From Streptomyces sp. PT12 (GTDB taxonomy: Bacteria > Actinomycetota > Actinomycetes > Streptomycetales > Streptomycetaceae), in NCBI RefSeq assembly GCF_003311645.1, contig NZ_QEST01000183.1, positions 1 to 48,636 on the forward strand: DNA of 48,636 nt, written 5' to 3'. Positions 43,305-48,636 of the stretch are shown here, in pieces. The translations under genes and the position numbers were made by a program. The notes beneath the pieces are model-generated. The model was not told the DNA's origin and did not search any database. It saw nothing but the letters and a program-made list of their open reading frames with translations. Position 1 is the stretch's first letter. Every line of letters begins with the position of its first letter.

Positions 43305-43997
43305 TCACCTCCCCTGCCCCTTCCCCAGATCGGGGATGCGCCAGTCGATCGCGGTGTGGCCCTGGGCGGCGACCGCCTCGTCGATCTGGGTGAACGGCTT
43401 GGACCCGAGGAACTTCTTGGCGGAGAGCGGGGAGGGGTGGGCGCCCTCGACCACGGCGTGCCGCTCGGTGTCGATCAGGCGGAGCTTCTTGCGGGCGTAG
43501 GCGCCCCACAGCACGAACACCGCCGGGTCGGGGCGGGCGGCCACCGCGCGGATCACGGCGTCGGTGAAGGTCTCCCAACCCTTGTTCTTGTGGGAGTTGG
43601 GCTCGCCCGCGCGCACGGTCAGCACGGCGTTCAGCAGGAGGACGCCCTGCCGGGCCCAGGGCATCAGATAGCCGTTGTCGGGGATGGGGTGGCCGAGCTC
43701 GGCGTGCATCTCCTTGTAGATGTTCCGCAGGGAGGGCGGGATCCGCACGCCCGGCCTGACGGAGAAGCACAGGCCGTGCCCCTGGCCCTCGCCGTGGTAC
43801 GGATCCTGGCCGAGGACCAGCACCTTGACGTCATCGAACGGCGTGGCATCGAGCGCCGCGAAGACCTCATCGCGCGGGGGGTAGACCGGGCCGCGCGCCC
43901 GCTCCTCCTCGACGAACTCGGTGAGCTCCTTGAAATAGAGCTTGCCGGGCTCCTCGCCGAGAACGCCCTGCCAGGAGTCGGGCAGCATGCCGGTCAC
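43305..43997 (-). CDS. ung: Uracil-DNA glycosylase
   Basis: This 230-residue family 1 UDG removes uracil from DNA. The water-activating loop is VLVLGQDPYHGEGQGHGLCF, with the catalytic Asp. NAVLTVRAGEPNSHKNKGWE and the Leu-loop HPSPLSAKKFLGSKPF carry the base-binding His. GTG 43997 has CGGAGG upstream. Length is typical. Around its promoter a 6-bp inverted repeat (GGTACG/CGTACC, about 44001-44050) flanks TGATCA; its meaning is unclear. Confidence 0.95.
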   Translation of the reverse strand: MTGMLPDSWQGVLGEEPGKLYFKELTEFVEEERARGPVYPPRDEVFAALDATPFDDVKVLVLGQDPYHGEGQGHGLCFSVRPGVRIPPSLRNIYKEMHAELGHPIPDNGYLMPWARQGVLLLNAVLTVRAGEPNSHKNKGWETFTDAVIRAVAARPDPAVFVLWGAYARKKLRLIDTERHAVVEGAHPSPLSAKKFLGSKPFTQIDEAVAAQGHTAIDWRIPDLGKGQGR

Positions 43998-44090
43998 GTC
44001 GTGAACCTCCGAAGGTACGCGGTCAGTTATTGATCAGAACGTACCCGGTGCCACTGACAGCGGAGGAACGGACAGCGGAGGAACGGCGGC

Positions 44091-44858
44091 TCAGGCGAGG
44101 CCCGCGTTGAGGAAGAGGCCGCCATCCACGACGAGGGTCTGGCCCGTGATCCAGGAGGACGCGTCGGAGGACAGGAACGCGACGGCGCCCGCCACGTCGC
44201 CCGGCACCCCGAGGCGGCCCAGGGGGTAGCGGGCGGCCGCCTCCTCCTCGCGGCCCTCGTAGAGCGGGGCGGCGAACTTCGTCTTCACGACCGCGGGGGC
44301 GACCGCGTTGACCCGGGCGGCGGGCGCGAACTCGTGGGCCAGCTGCTGGGTGAGGCTGATCAGCGCGGCCTTGCTGACGCCATAGGCGCCGAGGAACGGC
44401 GAGGCGGAGAGCCCGGCGACCGACGAGACGTTGACGACGGTGCCGCCGTGCTCGCGCTGCCAGGCGTGCCAGGCCCTGCGGGCCAGGGCGAGCGGCGCGA
44501 GGACGTTGATCTCGAAGACCTTGCGCAGCACGCCGGGGTCGAGGTCGGCGAGGCCGCCGAGCACGGGGTTGGTGCCCGCGCTGTTGACGAGGTGGTCGAC
44601 GCGGCCCCAGGCGGCCATGACGCGTTCGATCACCTCGTCCTGGTGCGCCTCGTCATGGACCTTGCCGGGGACGGCCATCGCCCGCCCCGGGCCGCCAAGC
44701 TCGGCGACGGCGTCGTCGAGCGGCCCGGCGTTCCGCCCGGTGATGCACACGCGGTCGCCGCGGGCGGCCAGCGCCCGCGCTATGCCGAGGCCGATGCCGC
44801 GGCTCGCGCCGGTGACGACGGCGACGCGCCGCCGCGCCGCCCCCTGGGCCTCCGTCAT
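44091..44858 (-). CDS. Short-chain dehydrogenase/reductase (SDR)
   Basis: This 255-residue classical SDR has the cofactor motif VAVVTGASRGIGLGIARAL, the structural LVNSAGTNPV, catalytic Ser in VNVSSVAGLSASP, and the YGVSKAALIS Tyr-Lys pair. The C-terminal ITGQTLVVDGG is typical of FabG-like members. ATG 44858 follows GGGAGCGATC. It lies 56 bases downstream of a second SDR on the same strand and probably shares its transcript and the operator at 45703. Substrate unknown; a beta-oxidation or polyketide-type hydroxyacyl substrate is plausible. Confidence 0.88.
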   Translation of the reverse strand: MTEAQGAARRRVAVVTGASRGIGLGIARALAARGDRVCITGRNAGPLDDAVAELGGPGRAMAVPGKVHDEAHQDEVIERVMAAWGRVDHLVNSAGTNPVLGGLADLDPGVLRKVFEINVLAPLALARRAWHAWQREHGGTVVNVSSVAGLSASPFLGAYGVSKAALISLTQQLAHEFAPAARVNAVAPAVVKTKFAAPLYEGREEEAAARYPLGRLGVPGDVAGAVAFLSSDASSWITGQTLVVDGGLFLNAGLA

Positions 44859-44914
44859 GATCGCTCCCACCCTTCGGAACATGCGCTTCGGGACGCGCCC
44901 TTCGGAACGTGCGG

Positions 44915-45676
44915 TCAGTCGAGCGGGCCGCCCGCCACATAGAGGACCTGGCCCGAGACAAAGCCCGCGGCGTCGCCCGTGAAGAACGCGATGGCGTCGG
45001 CCACGTCCTCGGGCAGGCCGACCCGGCGCACGGGGGTCTCTTCGGCGCGCGCCTTCTGGAACTCCTCGAAGCCCACGCCGATCCGCGCCGCGGTCTGGGC
45101 GGTCATCTCGGTGACGATGAAGCCGGGGGCGACGGCGTTGGCCGTGATGCCGAACTTCCCCAGCTCGATGGCCAGCGTCTTGGTGAAGCCCTGGAGACCG
45201 GCCTTGGCAGCGGCGTAGTTGGCCTGGCCCCGGTTGCCGAGGGCCGAGCTGGAAGAGAGGCTGACGATCCGCCCGAAGCCCGCCGCGACCATGTGCGCCT
45301 GGCAGGCGCGCGACATCAGGAACGCGCCCCGCAGATGGACGCTCATGACGGTGTCCCAGTCGGCCTCGCTCATCTTGAACAGGAGGTTGTCCCGCAGCAC
45401 CCCGGCGTTGTTGACCAGGATCTGCGGCGGGCCGAGCGTCTCGGCGACCCGGGTGACCGCCCGCTGCACCGCCTCGGCGTCCGCCACGTCGCAGCCCACC
45501 GCGACGGCGGTGCCCCCGGCGCCCTCGATGCGCTCCACCGTCGCGGCGGCGGCGTCCTCGGCCAGGTCGAGCACGGCGACGGCGCGGCCTTCCGCTGCCA
45601 GCCGCTCGGCGGTGGCGGCGCCGATGCCTCGGGCCGCGCCGGTGACGATGGCGACGCGCTGCTCGGTGGGTGCCAT
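44915..45676 (-). CDS. FabG-like 3-oxoacyl-[ACP/CoA] reductase (SDR)
   Basis: This 253-residue SDR has RVAIVTGAARGIGAATAERL, ILVNNAGVLRDNLLFKMSEA, SLSSSSALGNRGQANYAAAK with the Ser/Tyr/Lys triad, and VSGQVLYVAGGP. The DNLLFKMSEADWD segment is characteristic of actinobacterial FabG-type reductases of beta-oxidation-like pathways. The ATG at 45676 has AAGGAGAACG upstream. It is the first gene of a two-SDR unit, with a 22-bp near-perfect palindrome 26 bases before the start. Confidence 0.88.
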   Translation of the reverse strand: MAPTEQRVAIVTGAARGIGAATAERLAAEGRAVAVLDLAEDAAAATVERIEGAGGTAVAVGCDVADAEAVQRAVTRVAETLGPPQILVNNAGVLRDNLLFKMSEADWDTVMSVHLRGAFLMSRACQAHMVAAGFGRIVSLSSSSALGNRGQANYAAAKAGLQGFTKTLAIELGKFGITANAVAPGFIVTEMTAQTAARIGVGFEEFQKARAEETPVRRVGLPEDVADAIAFFTGDAAGFVSGQVLYVAGGPLD

Positions 45677-45702
45677 GGGGCGTTCTCCTTGCCGTCGGAC
45701 GA

Positions 45703-45724
45703 GTGGCTACCGCACGGTAACCAC
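45703..45724. promoter_or_regulatory. 22-bp near-perfect palindrome upstream of the SDR pair
   Basis: GTGGCTACCG (45703-45712), CA, CGGTAACCAC (45715-45724): 10-bp arms with one mismatch. The core is TACC-N4-GGTA, as at 37567. It is a candidate operator of a TetR-family repressor that is not encoded in this window. Confidence 0.6.
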
Positions 45725-45784
45725 GCGGAGGTGAGGTTGGGAAGGGGAGCGCGGTCGTGAGGATCGCTCCGTGGCCGCGGGGAT

Positions 45785-46168
45785 TCAGTGGACGAGCACG
45801 CGCACCAGGCGGTCGAGCTCGCCGCCCGGGTCGGCGGTCAGCCCGGTGTGCACGGGCCCTGGCTGGACGACCGTGCTGCGCGGGGCGATCAGCCAGCGGA
45901 AGCGGCGCCCCGGGTCGTCGCCCGCGGCGGCTCCTGCCCCGTCGCCGCCCTCGCACACGCACTCGGCGGCGCGCAGCGCGGCGCGCACGCCGTTGACATC
46001 GGCCCCGGGGTCGAGGGTCAGCAGGCGCCGCTCGTCGAGGTGGACGCGGGCGGCGAGGAAGGACCGGGCGCGGCAGTAGAGGATGACGCCGCCGTTGATG
46101 GACTCGCCGCGCTCCACGCGCGGCACGACGCGCAGCACCGCGTACTCGAAGACCTCGCGCCCTTTCAC
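45785..46168 (-). CDS. DUF3037 family protein
   Basis: This 127-residue protein reads FEYAVLRVVPRVERGESING, GVILYCRARSFLAARVHLDE and a C-terminal DPGGELDRLVRVLVH. This is the DUF3037 pattern, whose members are nearly always next to a HipA-like kinase gene. GTG 46168 overlaps the kinase stop by 4 bp, so the two are co-translated. Function is unknown. The consistent pairing suggests a shared complex or pathway with the kinase. It could be mistaken for an antitoxin, but no DNA-binding domain is present. Confidence 0.8.
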   Translation of the reverse strand: MKGREVFEYAVLRVVPRVERGESINGGVILYCRARSFLAARVHLDERRLLTLDPGADVNGVRAALRAAECVCEGGDGAGAAAGDDPGRRFRWLIAPRSTVVQPGPVHTGLTADPGGELDRLVRVLVH

Positions 46169-46995
46169 CGTGCGGCCTCGCTCTCCGGATGGGCGCGGCC
46201 GGTCAGCCAGCCGGGGGCCCGGGAGGGCCTGTCCTTCGTGGGGCGCCCGACGGTGATGGCGTCGGACACGGTGCGCGCCCGGGTGATCAACGCCTCGGCG
46301 TAGGCGGCGCGCACGGCGTCGGGCGAGTCGAACCCCGGCTCGTCGGCGAGCCACTCGTCGGGAACGTCGGCGAGCGTATCGGCCAGCAGCTCGCCCGTGA
46401 CGCGCGGCGCCAACTCGGCGGCGGCGCCCGCCAGATCGGGCCCGAACAGCGCCAGCGCGTGGTCGGACGCGTCATAGGGGCGGGCGACCGATGCGGCAGC
46501 GGTGGGCCAGTTGTGGTGCCAGATGAGCGCGGCGCCATGGTCGATGAGCCACAGATCGCCGTGCCAGACGAGGAGGTTGGGGTTGCGCCACGAGCGGTCG
46601 ACGTTGTTGGTCAGGGCGTCGAACCACACCACGCGCCCGGCCTCGGCGGCCGAGACCCGGTAGGCGAGCGGGTCGAAGCCGAGGGATCCGGGGAGGAAGT
46701 CCATCCCGAGGTTGAGGCCGCCGCTGGCCTTGAGCAGTTCCTGCACCTCCTGGTCGGGCTCGCCCAGCCCGATGACCGGGTCGAGGCCCATCAGGACCAG
46801 CTCGGGAACGCGCAGCCCGAGCCGCCTGGCGAGGCCGCCGCAGACGACCTCGGCCACCAGGGACTTGCGCCCCTGCCCGGCGCCGGTGAATTTCATGACA
46901 TAGGTGCCGAGGTCGTCGGCCTCCACGATCCCCGGCAGCGAGCCGCCCTCCCGCAGGGGGGTGACATAGCGGGTCGCGAACGTTTCGCGCAGCAT
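46165..46995 (-). CDS. HipA-family kinase-like protein
   Basis: This 276-residue protein with a HipA/PI3-4-kinase-like fold shows VKFTG-like YVMKFTGAGQGRKSLVAEV (nucleotide-binding Lys). It also shows VVWFDALTNNVDRSWRNPNL, with the catalytic Asp/Asn, and LWLIDHGAALIWHHNW, with the DHG metal motif. ATG 46995 is preferred to GTG 47001: TATAAC (47009-47004) ends 8 bases before it, giving a leaderless transcript. It is paired with DUF3037. There is no HipB-like DNA-binding partner, so this is not a classic HipBA toxin-antitoxin system. Confidence 0.82.
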   Translation of the reverse strand: MLRETFATRYVTPLREGGSLPGIVEADDLGTYVMKFTGAGQGRKSLVAEVVCGGLARRLGLRVPELVLMGLDPVIGLGEPDQEVQELLKASGGLNLGMDFLPGSLGFDPLAYRVSAAEAGRVVWFDALTNNVDRSWRNPNLLVWHGDLWLIDHGAALIWHHNWPTAAASVARPYDASDHALALFGPDLAGAAAELAPRVTGELLADTLADVPDEWLADEPGFDSPDAVRAAYAEALITRARTVSDAITVGRPTKDRPSRAPGWLTGRAHPESEAAR

Positions 46996-47003
46996 CGTCA
47001 CAG

Positions 47004-47009
47004 GTTATA
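47004..47009 (-). promoter_or_regulatory. -10 box of a probably leaderless kinase transcript
   Basis: TATAAC on the minus strand ends 8 bases before ATG 46995. No convincing -35 is seen. The strong hairpin 47034-47069 lies just upstream and would insulate this promoter from the mobile-element side. Confidence 0.4.
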
Positions 47010-47033
47010 CGCCCCTCCAGCCTTCGAATGCAC

Positions 47034-47069
47034 GGTGGGCCGCCGAGCCCTCCGGCCCGGCGGCCCACC
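47034..47069. terminator. 12-bp perfect hairpin between integrase remnant and kinase
   Basis: GGTGGGCCGCCG (47034-47045) pairs perfectly with CGGCGGCCCACC (47058-47069) around a 12-base loop. It lies downstream of the integrase stop at 47115 and upstream of the kinase promoter, so it is a likely intrinsic terminator. Just beyond it ctggggagtt is repeated (47080-47100). Confidence 0.65.
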
Positions 47070-47114
47070 TTGATCATCTCTGGGGAGTTCCTGGGGAGTT
47101 TCGTCCGTCGAAGC

Positions 47115-47690
47115 CTACCGCCGCGCTCCCCCGCCGAGCAGCGCGTCGATGGCGTGACGTCCCTTGTCGCCGGCCTCCGACATGAAGTGCGCGTAGTGGT
47201 CCAGCGTGATGGCCGGTGACGAGTGCCCCAGCCACCGTGCGAGGGTAACCACAGACTCCCCCGCCTCCAGCATGATGGAGGCATAGGTGCGCCGGAGCAC
47301 ATGGAAGCCGTCCTTGGGCGACGCCGCCCATTGCCAGGGCTTCGCTCCCTCGGCCAGTGGAGGGATGACCCCGGCCTTCGCCAGAGCAGGCTTCCATGTG
47401 TACGTGTTCCAGGTGTTCACGGCGACGGCGTTGCTGTATCGAGTGGTGAGCAGCAAGGAAGACCTATTCCACTGCTCCGCGCCGGGTTCTCCCCACGGCA
47501 GCTCCACCGTGACCGGTGGATAACTCTTGATATGCCGTTCCAGCTCCGACGCCACTGAGGCGGGCAGGTCCGCGTTGCGGACTCGTCCCCCTTTCGGGAG
47601 GGCGTAGTACTCCAGTCGCAGTTTGCTATTCCCGCTGGTCAGAAGCGTGGTTCTGAGTGTATTCAGCTGACGGGGTGTCAGGGGTGCTGA
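47115..47690 (-). pseudogene. C-terminal part of a phage-type tyrosine integrase
   Basis: About 190 residues carry the C-terminal catalytic half of a tyrosine recombinase: YYALPKGGRVRNADLPASVA with the beta-hairpin Lys, HVLRRTYASIMLEAG with the HxxR box, LARWLGHSSPAITLDHYAHF with the second His and the nucleophile Tyr. The N-terminal DNA-binding domains and the first catalytic Arg are missing. The frame is interrupted near 47690 by an IS701-like element. It is the remnant of an integrated plasmid or prophage. No att site or tRNA could be recognised next to it. Confidence 0.8.
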
Positions 47691-47720
47691 GTTCGTGACC
47701 TCGGGTGCGGCGGTGCCGTT

Positions 47721-48110
47721 GTGCTGGTCATGCAAGATGATGTGCGGCCCGAGGTGTGGTCGGCGGAGCTGGAAGAGATGCTGGTGCGGGTGGGCCACCG
47801 GTTCGGGCGGGTGGACCTGCGACGGCGGATGCGGGCCTATGTGCGTGGCCTGCTGGGACCGGTGGCCCGGAAGAACGGCTGGCAGCTGGCCGAGTACGCA
47901 GGCCACAGCACTCCGTCCGGGTTACAGCACTTACTCAGCCGCGCCCACTGGAACCCCGATGAGTTACGCGATGACCTGCAGGAATACGTCGCCGAGAAGC
48001 TCGGAGACCCGGCAGGCGTCCTGATCATCGACGACACCGGGTTCATCAAGAAGGGCGTCACCTCCGCCGGTGTCCAGCGGCAGTACTCCGGCACCGCCGG
48101 CCGCACCGAG
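47721..48110 (+). pseudogene. IS701-family transposase, N-terminal part
   Basis: About 130 residues show the N-terminus of IS701-type DDE transposases: DDVRPEVWSAELEEMLVRVG, KNGWQLAEYAGHSTPSGLQH and VLIIDDTGFIKKGVTSAGVQ with the first catalytic Asp. The homology stops exactly after TAGRTE at 48110, where an IS21-type end begins. The other catalytic residues are lost. Several TTA leucine codons occur (GGG TTA CAG, CAC TTA CTC), unlike the surrounding chromosome. GTG 47721 or ATG 47730 may be the start. Confidence 0.85.
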
Positions 48111-48464
48111 TGTCGCGGGTTCCTGAAGACTGACCCCCAGGAGTCTTCCGAAAGTTGACCCCCTTGTTGATCATGGAGGGTGCTGAAGGTGGAGGATTGG
48201 GCCGAGATACGTCGTCTGCATCGAGCGGAGGGCGTGCCCATCAAGGAGATCGCGCGGCGACTGGGGGTGGCCCGGAATACGGTGCGGGCCGCATTGTCCT
48301 CGGACCGGCCGCCCAAGTACGAGCGTGCGCCGCGGGGTTCGGTGGCGGACGCGTACGAACCGCAGATCCGGGCCTTGCTGAAAGACTGGCCCCGAATGCC
48401 GGCGCCGGTCATCGCGGAACGGATCAACTGGCCGTACTCGATGTCGCCGTTGAAGAAGCGACTG
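48111..48464 (+). mobile_element. Left end of an IS21-family element, interrupted
   Basis: The element begins with TGTCGCGGGTTCCTGAAGAC at 48111, i.e. the TG start expected for IS21. It contains the internal repeat pair gaagactgaccccc and gaaagttgaccccc (about 48125 and 48150), as IS21 ends do. istA starts at 48180 and is cut near 48464 by the next element. istB and the right end are not in the window. Confidence 0.75.
48180..48464 (+). pseudogene. istA: istA fragment (IS21-family transposase)
   Basis: About 95 residues show the IstA N-terminus: VEDWAEIRRLHRAEGVPIKE, ARRLGVARNTVRAALSSDRP (HTH) and RALLKDWPRMPAPVIAERIN. The homology ends after SPLKKRLS at about 48464. The following residues (VFQPGWCGPVLEWGW) are foreign and come from another inserted element. 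The DDE catalytic domain is absent. Confidence 0.85.
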
Positions 48465-48527
48465 AGCGTTTTCCAACCTGGCTGGTGCGGGCCGGTGTTG
48501 GAGTGGGGGTGGGGTCCGGACAGAGGT

Positions 48528-48582
48528 GAAGCTCCTGGTAGATGAGTTCACGACCAAGATCACTCGCTCGACCAGGAGCTTC
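48528..48582 (+). promoter_or_regulatory. Inverted repeat that would sequester the transposase Shine-Dalgarno
   Basis: GAAGCTCCTGGT (48528-48539) is perfectly complementary to ACCAGGAGCTTC (48571-48582), with three more G-U or G-C pairs possible outside. The right arm contains AGGAGC, the ribosome binding site for GTG 48586. Transcripts entering from outside would fold this hairpin and block translation. Confidence 0.6.
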
Positions 48583-48585
48583 GTC

Positions 48586-48636
48586 GTGCTTGTCTACCCG
48601 TCCGGGCTGGACCTGTCCAGTTCGCACCTGCGCTAC
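48586..48636 (+). CDS. Transposase N-terminus (partial at window end)
   Basis: GTG 48586 opens VLVYPSGLDLSSSHLRY, which resembles the start of the Streptomyces IS5-group 'transposase family protein' (LVYPS.LDLSS..LR). Only 17 residues are available. AGGAGC precedes the start by 7 bases. Family assignment from so little sequence is tentative. Confidence 0.5.
   Translation, partial: MLVYPSGLDLSSSHLRY

Larger units (their letters stand above)
48465..48636 (+). mobile_element. Start of another IS element running off the window
   Basis: From about 48465 the sequence no longer matches IstA. It holds a GT-rich stretch, the inverted repeat 48528-48582, and the start of a transposase gene at 48586. 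The exact left terminus is not certain. Confidence 0.6.

Noticed and set aside
44001-44050. LexA/SOS box upstream of ung
   Set aside because: A GAAC occurs, but the GAAC-N4/5-GTTC pattern is not complete. Only a 6-bp inverted repeat is seen.
44091-45676. SDR pair as the missing fucose-pathway dehydrogenase
   Set aside because: It lies 24 kb from the locus, lacks the ACATCSGATGT operator and carries a different palindrome. One member has FabG-type features.
46165-46995. HipBA toxin-antitoxin module
   Set aside because: No HipB-type DNA-binding protein is encoded next to it. The partner is DUF3037, which has no HTH.

Overview
The window is very GC-rich actinobacterial chromosome. The codon third positions are almost all G or C, GTG starts with GGAG-type ribosome binding sites are common, and many genes overlap by 4 bp as GTGA or ATGA. 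Sugar importers come as CUT1 ABC systems without their own ATPase, and there is a second divergent EF-Tu. This points to a Streptomyces-like organism. No rRNA, tRNA or CRISPR array is visible.

Layout. (1) 211-7850: a plus-strand carbohydrate cluster with a lipoprotein binding protein, two permeases, a DeoR/LacI hybrid regulator, a D-2-hydroxyacid dehydrogenase and a DUF2264 protein. (2) 7851-9357: decayed genes, including an APC permease that has lost its middle. (3) 9360-20376: an L-fucose/fucoside utilisation locus. A six-gene minus-strand operon (binding protein, two permeases, GH29 alpha-L-fucosidase, mutarotase, aldo/keto reductase resembling L-fucose dehydrogenase) faces a plus-strand GH95 fucosidase. 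These are followed by an L-fuconate dehydratase and a FadR/FCD-type GntR regulator. The same 11-bp palindrome (ACATCSGATGT or a one-base variant) lies in or over the promoter of all four transcription units, so the regulon can be read from sequence. Both fucosidases lack signal peptides, which suggests import of fucosylated oligosaccharides and cleavage inside the cell. The lactonase and the steps after fuconate dehydratase are not in the window. (4) 20456-26214: remnants of an FAD oxidase, a GH27 C-terminus and a GntR regulator around intact htpG and an ABC-ATPase-domain protein. (5) 26258-32725: a Tat-type PhoD phosphatase, an unknown protein, and a secreted NamZ/NagZ-like pair for exo-degradation of peptidoglycan sugar chains. 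(6) 32953-39644: a DUF2255 protein, a LacI regulator, a YeeE/YedE thiosulfate-type transporter preceded by a 27-residue leaderless cysteine-containing upstream ORF, YbaK, a truncated EamA exporter, a hotdog thioesterase, a membrane protein and a spermidine-synthase-like protein. (7) 39710-46995: a divergent EF-Tu, UppP, a Gfo/Idh/MocA oxidoreductase, uracil-DNA glycosylase, two SDRs, DUF3037 and a HipA-family kinase. (8) 47115-48636: a nest of mobile-element pieces. An integrase is cut by an IS701-type element, which is cut by an IS21-type element, which is cut by a further IS whose transposase runs off the window.

Two general features stand out. Short tandem duplications with units of 9-34 bp occur at a dozen or so places, both within genes and between them. 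Truncated genes are also unusually frequent, with at least nine remnants. The most interesting observations are the fucose operator-in-spacer regulon, the leaderless Cys leader peptide upstream of the sulfur transporter, the paired TACC-N4-GGTA operators at two unlinked genes, and the hairpin that would bury the start site of the last transposase.
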